From positions 2,914,001 through 2,978,000 of the forward strand of contig NZ_LR594675.1 in assembly GCF_901827205.1 (NCBI RefSeq): a DNA stretch of 64,000 nt. The letters run 5' to 3'. Numbering within the stretch: position 1 is the first letter of the stretch; each line of letters starts with the position of its first letter. The position numbers and the translations under genes were made by a program. The notes below the pieces were generated by a model. That model saw only the letters and a program-made list of their open reading frames with translations, was not told the DNA's origin and made no database searches. This document shows positions 45,384 through 52,415 of the stretch, piece by piece. This DNA is from Variovorax sp. PBS-H4 (GTDB lineage: Bacteria; Pseudomonadota; Gammaproteobacteria; Burkholderiales; Burkholderiaceae_C).

Positions 45384-45755
45384 TCAGGCCTCGTCGGCGA
45401 ACTTGTCGTAGGCGGTCTTGTCGAGCAGGGCCTCGATTTGGGCAGGCTCCGTGATCTTCATCTTGAAGAACCAGCCTTCGCCTTCGGGCGCGCTGTTGGC
45501 CAGCGAGGGATCGGCACGCAGCGCCTCGTTGACCTCGGTGACCTCGCCGGCGACCGGCATGAACACGTCGGCCGCTGCCTTGACCGACTCGACCACGCCG
45601 GCGACCTCGCCCTGCGCATAGCCTTGGCCGACCTGCGGCAGATCGACGAAGACCACGTCGCCCAGCGCGTCCTGCGCATGCAGCGTGATGCCCACGGTCG
45701 CGGTGTCGCCCTCGGCGTTCACCCACTCGTGGTCCTTGGTGTACTTGATGGTCAT
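45384..45755 (-). CDS. gcvH: Glycine cleavage system H protein
   Basis: This 123-aa lipoyl carrier shuttles the aminomethyl group between P and T proteins. The lipoyl-lysine lies in GVVESVKAAADVFMPVAGEV, and the N-terminal KYTKDHEWV is typical. It starts 57 bases after the gcvT stop. Its order between gcvT and gcvP matches the standard operon. Confidence 0.97.
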   Translation of the reverse strand: MTIKYTKDHEWVNAEGDTATVGITLHAQDALGDVVFVDLPQVGQGYAQGEVAGVVESVKAAADVFMPVAGEVTEVNEALRADPSLANSAPEGEGWFFKMKITEPAQIEALLDKTAYDKFADEA

Positions 45756-45812
45756 GGAATGGCTCCTGGGGAAGAAATGGAAACTTGAAGGGTGACGTCG
45801 AACAGCGGGCCT

Positions 45813-46985
45813 TCAGCCTCGGTAGTAGCGCGCGGGAACGAAGGGCAGGGTGCTGACCTCCATCGCCACCGGCTTGCCGCGCACGATGGCCTGGATTCGG
45901 GTGCCGGGCGCTGCGTACGCAAGCGCCACATAGCCCATTGCGATCGGCCGATCCACCGTGGGGCCGAGCAGCCCGCTGGTGACCCGCCCGATATCGACGC
46001 CCTCGAAGGATTGCAGCAGCGTGCCGTCGCGCACCGGTACGCGCTCCAGCGCCACCAGTCCGACGCGCTTGCGCGTGAGCGTCTCGTGGTCGAGATGGCC
46101 CGCGGTGCCGGCGTCTGCCGTGAGCTGCGCCAGCACGCGGTCCGCCCCCGGAAAGCCGCCTTCTCGCGCGCCGCCGCTGCGCCGCACCTTCTGGATCGCC
46201 CAGTTGAGCGAGGCCTCGACCGGGCTGGTGGTGGTGTCGATGTCGTTGCCGTAGAGGCACAGGCCGGCTTCCAGCCGCAGCGAGTTGCGTGCCCCCAGGC
46301 CGACGGGCTGTACTTCGGGCTGCGCCAGCAGCAGCCGGGCCAGGGCCTCCGCATCGTTTGCGGCAACCGAGATCTCGAAGCCGTCCTCGCCGGTGTAGCC
46401 GCTGCGGGTCGCGAAGGCCGCGATGCCGCCGATCTGCACCGCGCCGCCGGTCATGAAGACGAATCGCTCGATGCCGGGCGACAGGCGTGCCAGCACGGCC
46501 GCGGCCTGGGGCCCCTGCAGGGCAAGCAGGGCGTGATCGGGCATCGGCTGCACCTGGCAGCGCTGTCCGATGCTGGCCTGGATGTGCGCGATGTCGCCCG
46601 CCTTGCACGCGCCGTTGACGATCACGAAGATCGAATCGTGCCCCTCGTTGAAGAACATCAGGTCATCGAGGATGCCGCCCTCGTCGTTCAGCAACAGGCC
46701 GTAGCGTTGCTTGCCGGGCGAAAGGCCGATCACGTCGACCGGCATCAGGGTCTCGAAGGCGGCAGCGGCTTCGGCCCCCACCAGGCGCAGCTGGCCCATG
46801 TGGGAAATGTCGAACAGGCCGGCCGAAGTGCGCGTGTGTCTGTGCTCGGCCATCAGGCCGGCGGGGTATTGCACCGGCATCGAGTAGCCCGCAAAGGGCA
46901 CCATGCGGGCGCCGAGCTCGATGTGCAGGTCGTGCAGCGGGGTCTTTTGCAGATCGTCGGAAGCGGAGGCCAAGGCACTCTCCAT
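45813..46985 (-). CDS. gcvT: Aminomethyltransferase, glycine cleavage T protein
   Basis: The T protein transfers the methylene group from H protein to tetrahydrofolate and frees ammonia. The 390-aa sequence shows MVPFAGYSMPVQYPAG, GLFDISHMGQLRLVG, the folate-site Asp region FVMTGGAVQIGG...RSGYTGEDGFEISV and GLGARNSLRLEAGLCLYGND. It is the first gene behind the tandem glycine riboswitch. Confidence 0.96.
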   Translation of the reverse strand: MESALASASDDLQKTPLHDLHIELGARMVPFAGYSMPVQYPAGLMAEHRHTRTSAGLFDISHMGQLRLVGAEAAAAFETLMPVDVIGLSPGKQRYGLLLNDEGGILDDLMFFNEGHDSIFVIVNGACKAGDIAHIQASIGQRCQVQPMPDHALLALQGPQAAAVLARLSPGIERFVFMTGGAVQIGGIAAFATRSGYTGEDGFEISVAANDAEALARLLLAQPEVQPVGLGARNSLRLEAGLCLYGNDIDTTTSPVEASLNWAIQKVRRSGGAREGGFPGADRVLAQLTADAGTAGHLDHETLTRKRVGLVALERVPVRDGTLLQSFEGVDIGRVTSGLLGPTVDRPIAMGYVALAYAAPGTRIQAIVRGKPVAMEVSTLPFVPARYYRG

Positions 46986-46990
46986 CAGGT

Positions 46991-47036
46991 CAGGGGCAGT
47001 CCGGATCCATGGCAGTCAAGCCATGGGCCACCCCTG
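46991..47036 (-). promoter_or_regulatory. Candidate riboswitch expression platform
   Basis: Between the second aptamer and the gcvT start, CAGGGG and CCCCTG (47031-47036 and 46991-46996) can pair. They enclose a perfect 7-bp hairpin CCATGGC/GCCATGG (47007-47026). The distal arm covers the bases just upstream of the ATG, where the ribosome would bind. Competition with the aptamer P1 stem would make a translational switch; this is inferred by eye. Confidence 0.45.
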
Positions 47037-47245
47037 CTGTCCGCTTTACCTGAGAGATTCGCCCCACGATCGGGGTTTGCTCCTTCGGTGGGCGACCCTC
47101 GCTTCAATACAAAGCGCCGCCTCTCTCCAGCAAGGAAACGCCCGCAACCTCGGGCGCCTCGTCAGTCCTTTTGCCTGAGCGTTCGGGCCTCGTTCAATGG
47201 GCCCTGCGCCTTCGGCGGCCCCACCTCCGGGGCTCTCTCCTGACC
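47031..47245 (-). ncRNA. Tandem glycine riboswitch
   Basis: Two glycine aptamers lie in series in the gcvT leader. Aptamer 1 (about 47161-47244) has GGAGAGAG, CGCCGAAGGCGCA and CTCAGGCAAAAGGAC. Aptamer 2 (about 47031-47131) has GGAGAGAG, CACCGAAGGAGCAA and CTCAGGTAAAGCGGAC. These are the conserved cores of the gcvT motif. Such tandem aptamers raise expression of the glycine cleavage operon when glycine is abundant. Confidence 0.96.
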
Positions 47246-47268
47246 GGGCGAGTGTAAGGGAAAGGGCC

Positions 47269-48180
47269 TTACGAACGCTCCAGCCGCAGCCGGCGCAGCA
47301 GGAATTTCTCCCAAAGCTTGTCCGCGAGGAACTGCAGGGAGCGCCGGATGTGCTCGCGTGCGTTGCGGGCGTCATAAGGCGAGCGGATGTCGGCGCCGAG
47401 CTGCCGGGCGCGCAGGCTCAGCATGTGCTCCGACAGGCAGCAGCGCGCCTTCATGCGCAGGTCCTCGAAGTTCTCGGGGCCCAGCGGGCTGGCCTTGTGC
47501 CATTCGTGGTCCCACTTGAAGCGGCGCTTTTTCTGCACGCCCTGGCCGTCGTCGCTGATGAGCCAGGCGGACACGAAATCGACATAGGCCTCGCCCACAT
47601 GGTCGCGGAAGACGCCCCGTTCCGGCTCGAAGCGCTCGTTGACCAGCGAATCGAGCAGCGCGTTGCCCGGCGAGAGCGTACCCAGCCGGTGGCGCAGGGT
47701 GTCGTTCATGGCGAAGCAGTAGGTCGACACCCATTCGAGCAGTGGTCCCATGGGCGTCATGGTCGAGCGCGGGAAGTCGTTGATCTCGCCGAACAGCCAG
47801 GGGCCCGGGTGCAGCGCGAGCTTGCCGATCTCGCCGCCGAAGCGCTCCAGCCGGCGCTCGCTCCAGGCGTGGTTGAGGGCGACCGTGTCGTTCGAGAAGA
47901 GCCAGACATCCGGCTGCTCGCCTCGGGAGAGCAATGTCTCGACGCCGCGGTCCCAGCCGGAGAACTCCCGGTTGCTGTTGTCGCCCGGGACCACCAGGCC
48001 CTGCTCCGAAGCCATGCCGGTCGCGCTTTCGGCCGGCCTGGGGCGGGCGTTGTCGACGATCACGCTCGAGAAGCGGTCGCCGTCCTGGGCGAGGCGGGTT
48101 CGCAGCCTTTCCAGGACCTGGAGCGAACGGTCGCGGTGCTGGTCGCCGAATTCCAAGTGAACGAAACCGTAGCTTGTCAT
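47269..48180 (-). CDS. Putative GT-A glycosyltransferase-like protein
   Basis: This 303-aa soluble protein begins MTSYGFVHLEFGDQHRDRSL. The first half looks like a GT-A nucleotide-sugar fold: SSVIVDNARPRP as strand and donor loop, GDNSNREFSGWDRGVE, and PDVWLFSNDTV in the place of a DxD metal motif. The C-terminal third is basic and helical. I recognise no named family with confidence. It is transcribed divergently from nothing nearby and ends 24 bases before the riboswitch region begins on the same strand. The 281 bases upstream (48181-48461) hold no gene or clear hairpin. Confidence 0.5.
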   Translation of the reverse strand: MTSYGFVHLEFGDQHRDRSLQVLERLRTRLAQDGDRFSSVIVDNARPRPAESATGMASEQGLVVPGDNSNREFSGWDRGVETLLSRGEQPDVWLFSNDTVALNHAWSERRLERFGGEIGKLALHPGPWLFGEINDFPRSTMTPMGPLLEWVSTYCFAMNDTLRHRLGTLSPGNALLDSLVNERFEPERGVFRDHVGEAYVDFVSAWLISDDGQGVQKKRRFKWDHEWHKASPLGPENFEDLRMKARCCLSEHMLSLRARQLGADIRSPYDARNAREHIRRSLQFLADKLWEKFLLRRLRLERS

Positions 48181-48461
48181 GCGTGCAGGGAGAGAAGAAA
48201 TCAGGTGCGGCGGGGCTCAACCCCATGCGTTGCGCGGCCTTGCGAGCTGCGCAAATGTTAGTGCCTTGATGCAGAAAGCGACGATGCTGTCAGCAAGAGC
48301 GGGGAAACCCCAAGCCTATTCACGAACGAGGGGTCGCGTTTGTCAGCGAAGACGCCGTATGGCCGACCGCCCTGTAACCCGTTGTTCTCACGACCGCACG
48401 CCTCCTCGCAAGGCGCGCAGGTTGAACGCGGACCGAACGGGCTCGGGCCGCCGTGCCTGGA

Positions 48462-49739
48462 CTACCTCGAATAGACCAGGTCTCGCAGCCCCAGCGAAAT
48501 GCCCGGCACGTAAGTGATGACCATCAGGCAGGCCAGGATTACCAGTACGAAGGGAACCAGGTGCGCGACCATGCGGTCGAGCGAGATGCGAGCGACCGTG
48601 CAGGCTGCGAACAGGTTGACCCCGAAAGGCGGCGTGATCATGCCCAGCGCCAGGTTGACCACCATCACCAGCCCGAAGTGCACCGGGTCGATGCCGAAGT
48701 GCATCGCCACCGGCGCGAGGATCGGCGCCAGCACGATGATCGCGGCGCTGGTTTCGATGAACATGCCGATGACGAAGAGCGCGGCGTTGACGCCGAGCAG
48801 GAACATGGCCGGCGACTTCAGCACGGCCTCGAGCCAGTGGCCGATCGCCTCGGGCACGCCGGCGCGAGTGATCAGGAAGGCGAACAGGCCGGCGTTGGCG
48901 ATGATGAACATGATCACCGACGACGAGATCACCGACTTGCGCAGTACGGCGTAGAGCTGTGGCAGCTTGATCTCGCGGTAGATCAGCATGCCGACGACGA
49001 GGGCGTAGAGCACGGCCACGGCAGAGGCTTCGGTGGGCGTGAAGATGCCGCCGTAGATGCCGCCAAGAATGATCACCGGCATCAGCAGTGCCCAGCCCGC
49101 TCGCCAGGTGGCCACGCCGACACTCAGCCGGCCGTCGCCGTCGTTCTTGCCGAGGCCCTTGAACTTGCAGTAGACATAGACGAAGGCCATCAGCGCCAGG
49201 CTGATCAGGATGCCGGGGCCGAACCCGGCGATGAACAGCTCGCCGATCGACACCTCGGCGCTCACACCGTAGAGGATCATCGGGATCGAGGGCGGGATGA
49301 TCACGCCCAGCTCCGCGCTCGTGGCCTGCAGCGCCGCCGCGTAGCTGGTCGGGTAGCCGTGCTTGATCAGCGCCGGGATCAGGATGGCGCCGATGGCGAA
49401 GGTGGTGGCGACCGAAGAGCCCGACACCGCGGCGAAGATCATGCAGGTCAGTACGCACGTCATGGGGAGGCCGCCTTGCACGCCACCCACCAGGCTCTTG
49501 GCGAACTCCACCAGGCGGCGCGAGATGCCACCGGTCTCCATCAGGTTGCCGGCCAGGATGAAGAAGGGGATGGCCGCGAGCGGAAACTTGTTGATCGCGT
49601 TGAACATCTCCTTGACGGAGATCAGCATGTTCGCGTTCGAGGCCTGGATACCGACGATGGAGGCCAGGCCGATCGAGACGGCGACGGAGATGGTGAGTGC
49701 GAAGCACACCACCATCGTGGTGATCATGACGGGGGTCAT
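48462..49739 (-). CDS. dctM: TRAP transporter large permease (DctM)
   Basis: This 425-aa inner-membrane subunit has about 12-13 hydrophobic helices and forms the sodium-driven translocation path of a TRAP transporter. Motifs include FPLAAIPFFILAGNLMETGGI, GSSVATTFAIGAILIPAL and PPSIPMILYG. It follows dctQ by 25 bases and dctP on the same strand. The neighbouring denD suggests a four-carbon sugar acid substrate. Confidence 0.95.
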   Translation of the reverse strand: MTPVMITTMVVCFALTISVAVSIGLASIVGIQASNANMLISVKEMFNAINKFPLAAIPFFILAGNLMETGGISRRLVEFAKSLVGGVQGGLPMTCVLTCMIFAAVSGSSVATTFAIGAILIPALIKHGYPTSYAAALQATSAELGVIIPPSIPMILYGVSAEVSIGELFIAGFGPGILISLALMAFVYVYCKFKGLGKNDGDGRLSVGVATWRAGWALLMPVIILGGIYGGIFTPTEASAVAVLYALVVGMLIYREIKLPQLYAVLRKSVISSSVIMFIIANAGLFAFLITRAGVPEAIGHWLEAVLKSPAMFLLGVNAALFVIGMFIETSAAIIVLAPILAPVAMHFGIDPVHFGLVMVVNLALGMITPPFGVNLFAACTVARISLDRMVAHLVPFVLVILACLMVITYVPGISLGLRDLVYSR

Positions 49740-49764
49740 GGAGCCCCCACGCTTGTTGCCGTGC

Positions 49765-50259
49765 TCATTGCGCAGTCTCCAGTTCCTGCCGCTGCGGATC
49801 GAGCAGGTTGCCGATGATGCCGACCACGCTGAACAGGCCGCCGATGGGCATTGCCACGTACGCCCAGAACATCGAGATCGACTCCAGCCCTGCCATGGAC
49901 TGCACGCCGCCGCGCTTCGCGTAGTCCCAGCCCCACCAGATGATGACGCAGATCAGCGTCAGCGCGGCGAGGCACACCATCCAGTCGAGCACGCGCCGCA
50001 TCTTCGGCGGGCTCCAGCGGTACAGCACGTCGACGCTGACCATCGCGCCCTGGCGAAAGGCAGTCGGGATGCCCATGAAGACCATCCAGATCAGGCTCAC
50101 CCGGATCAGGATCTCCGACCATTCGGCCGGCTGCTCGAGCACGAAGCGCGTGATGATCTGGAACACGCCGAGCGCCGAGGCGATCACCAGCATGAGGCAG
50201 GCGACGGCCATGGACAGCGAACTGGTCCATCGGTCGAATCGGAGGAAGGCAGATTTCAT
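49765..50259 (-). CDS. dctQ: TRAP transporter small permease (DctQ)
   Basis: This 164-aa protein has four membrane helices, starting MKSAFLRFDRWTSSLSMAVACLMLVIASALGVFQIITRF. The EWSEILIRVSLIWMVFMG segment is typical of DctQ. It bridges the binding protein to the large permease. It lies 86 bases from dctP and 25 from dctM. Confidence 0.93.
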   Translation of the reverse strand: MKSAFLRFDRWTSSLSMAVACLMLVIASALGVFQIITRFVLEQPAEWSEILIRVSLIWMVFMGIPTAFRQGAMVSVDVLYRWSPPKMRRVLDWMVCLAALTLICVIIWWGWDYAKRGGVQSMAGLESISMFWAYVAMPIGGLFSVVGIIGNLLDPQRQELETAQ

Positions 50260-50345
50260 GAGCGAGGCATGGAAGGTCTGAAAAAAAGAGCGCCCGCGAG
50301 CTGGTGCTGCGCGGGCGCGCGCCGCGAGTCATCGCGGCAGGAAGC

Positions 50346-51323
50346 TCACTTGAAATTGCGGATCTTGTCGATGTTGGCCTTGCCGAACTGCTTCTCGAAT
50401 TCGGCGTTGACAGGCGCCAGCGTGCTGACGAACTTCGCCTTGTCCACGTTCTCGATCACGGTCATGCCCTGGGCGCGCAGTTCCTTCACGCCATTGGCGT
50501 CGTCCTGGTCGACGCGGTCGCGGTTCGCCTTCACCGCCACCTTGGCGGCTTCGAGGAAGGCGGTCTTGTCGGCCGCGCTGAGCTTGTCGAAGGCCGCCTT
50601 GTTCATCAGGAAGATGCAGGGCGAGTAGACGTGCCCCGTCAGCGAAAGGTGCTTTTGCACCTGCGCGAACTTGGCCGACATGATCACCGACAGCGGGTTC
50701 TCCTGGCCATCGACGGTGCCCTGCTGCAGCGCCGTGAACACTTCGGGGAAGGCCATCGGCGTGGTGATGATGCCGAGGCCCTTGTACGCCGCGATGTGCA
50801 CCGGGTTCTCCATGGTGCGCATCTTCAGGCCCTTGAGGTCTTCGGGCGCCTTGATGTCGCGCTTGCTGTTCGTCATGTGGCGGAAGCCGTTCTCGGCCCA
50901 GGCCAGGGCCTTGAAGCCCTTGGCGTCGAACTTGGTCAGCAGGTCCTGGCCGATCGGGCCGTCGAGCACCGCGCGCGCGTGGGCCTTGTCGCGGAACAGG
51001 AAGGGCACGTCGAGGATCTTGGTCTCGGGCACGAAGTTGGGCACGGGGCCCGTGGAGGAGAAGGCCAGCTCCTGGGTGCCGAGCTGCACCGCCTCGATCG
51101 ATTCGCGTTCGCCGCCCAGCGAGCCGTTGTAGAAGGTCTCGATCTTGTAGCGGCCATTGGTGCGCGCCGCCACTTCCTTGGCGAAGGTGTCGATCGCTAC
51201 GCCCTGGTGCGAATTCTGGGCCGTCGAGATGCTGATCTTCATGGCGGTCTGCGCGAAGGCCGCGCAGGCCATGCCGAGGCCGAGGACGAGGACGAGGCCG
51301 GCGGCCAGGCGTTTCAACTTCAT
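50346..51323 (-). CDS. dctP: TRAP transporter substrate-binding protein (DctP)
   Basis: This 325-aa periplasmic solute-binding protein has a signal peptide (MKLKRLAAGLVLVLGLGMACAAFAQ). The DctP fold is shown by KISISTAQNSHQGVAIDTF, ELAFSSTGPVPNFVPE, the carboxylate-binding Arg region PEDLKGLKMRTMENPVH and FTALQQGTVDGQENPL. The start with AGGAGA is preferred to one 20 codons upstream that would run through the palindromic leader. It follows denD by 52 bases. Confidence 0.95.
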   Translation of the reverse strand: MKLKRLAAGLVLVLGLGMACAAFAQTAMKISISTAQNSHQGVAIDTFAKEVAARTNGRYKIETFYNGSLGGERESIEAVQLGTQELAFSSTGPVPNFVPETKILDVPFLFRDKAHARAVLDGPIGQDLLTKFDAKGFKALAWAENGFRHMTNSKRDIKAPEDLKGLKMRTMENPVHIAAYKGLGIITTPMAFPEVFTALQQGTVDGQENPLSVIMSAKFAQVQKHLSLTGHVYSPCIFLMNKAAFDKLSAADKTAFLEAAKVAVKANRDRVDQDDANGVKELRAQGMTVIENVDKAKFVSTLAPVNAEFEKQFGKANIDKIRNFK

Positions 51324-51338
51324 GGGGAGTCTCCTGTC

Positions 51339-51371
51339 GATGTGACGTTTGATGTGACGTTTGGCAAACGT
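51339..51371. promoter_or_regulatory. Tandem 12-mer and palindrome between denD and dctP
   Basis: GATGTGACGTTT occurs twice in direct tandem (51339-51350 and 51351-51362). The second copy runs into a perfect 15-base palindrome ACGTTTGGCAAACGT (51357-51371). Both lie in the leader of dctP. This could be an operator for a sugar-acid regulator, or an internal processing or pausing element. Confidence 0.45.
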
Positions 51372-51375
51372 ATGA

Positions 51376-52392
51376 CTATGCATCGGTGGGCAGCTTCACG
51401 GCGTCGGGATTTTCACGGACGTAGTCACGGATCACATCCTCGAAGCTGGCATCGGGCAGAAGGCCCAGCCCGCGCGCGCGCCGCGCCTCGATGCGGCCCG
51501 GCCAGGTCTTCACGATGCGCTGGATCGCCGGATCGGGCGTGCGGTCGAGCAGGGCGGTGGCGGCCGGTCCGGCCACGCGTTCGAGTGCCGCGGCCATGTC
51601 GCCCACGGTGAGGCCCAGCGAGGGCAAGTTGAGTGCGGTGCGCGGGCCCCATTGCGCATCGCTCGCCTCGGCAGCGCGGATGATGCCTTCGATGGTGCGG
51701 GCCGGCGAAGCCAGCGCCACCGGCGTTTCGTCAGGGACGGGGCAGGCGGCACGGACGCCGGCGAGCGGCTCCCGGATCATGCCGCTGAAGAAGCTCGAAG
51801 CGGCGCCGTTGGGCCGGCCAGGGCGCACGCTCACCGTCATCAGCCGCACGCTGCGGCCCCGGACGAAGCCTTTGCGCGTGTAGTCGGCCACCAGCTGCTC
51901 GCCGATGAACTTCTGGATGCCGTAGCTGGTCTGGGGCGTGGGCAGGGTGTTGTCGTCGATGACTTCGGGCAAAGGCTGCTCGGGCGAATTGCCGAAGACC
52001 GCAAGCGAGCTCGAGAACACCAGCACCGGCGCGGTGCCGGCGGCGCGCAGGCGTTCGAGCAGGGCGTTGGTGGCGCCGAAGTTGCTCCGCATGCCGAGGT
52101 CGAAGTCGGCTTCGCACTCGCCGCTCACCGCCGCGGCCAGGTGGAAGACGGCGTCGGCGTTGGCCCAGTAGGCGGCGCCGGCGTCGGCAAGCTGCGCATT
52201 GAGGTCGCCGACGACGGTCGAGATGCGCGGGTCGGTTGCAAGATCGGCCGGCGCTGCGGCGCGGTCGACCAGGGTCATGCGTTCGATGGGCCGCGCTGCG
52301 GCCCCGGCAAGTGCCAGGCTGCCTTGCGCGAGCAGCGTGCGCGCCAGGCGGGCGCCAAGAAAACCGGCGCCGCCGGTGATGACGATGTGCAT
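51376..52392 (-). CDS. denD: D-erythronate dehydrogenase-like SDR (DenD)
   Basis: This 338-aa extended SDR has MHIVITGGAGFLGARLARTLL as NAD site and the catalytic SYGIQKFIGE (Tyr and Lys), followed by RSVRLMTVSVRPGRPNGAASSF. These segments match DenD enzymes that oxidise D-erythronate to 2-oxo-tetronate in tetronate catabolism. The adjacent TRAP transporter supports sugar-acid uptake and use. The kinase and aldolase of that pathway are not in the window. A generic NAD-dependent epimerase is the alternative. Confidence 0.8.
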   Translation of the reverse strand: MHIVITGGAGFLGARLARTLLAQGSLALAGAAARPIERMTLVDRAAAPADLATDPRISTVVGDLNAQLADAGAAYWANADAVFHLAAAVSGECEADFDLGMRSNFGATNALLERLRAAGTAPVLVFSSSLAVFGNSPEQPLPEVIDDNTLPTPQTSYGIQKFIGEQLVADYTRKGFVRGRSVRLMTVSVRPGRPNGAASSFFSGMIREPLAGVRAACPVPDETPVALASPARTIEGIIRAAEASDAQWGPRTALNLPSLGLTVGDMAAALERVAGPAATALLDRTPDPAIQRIVKTWPGRIEARRARGLGLLPDASFEDVIRDYVRENPDAVKLPTDA

Positions 52393-52415
52393 GGTGTCTC
52401 CTTCAGGCGCCCAGT

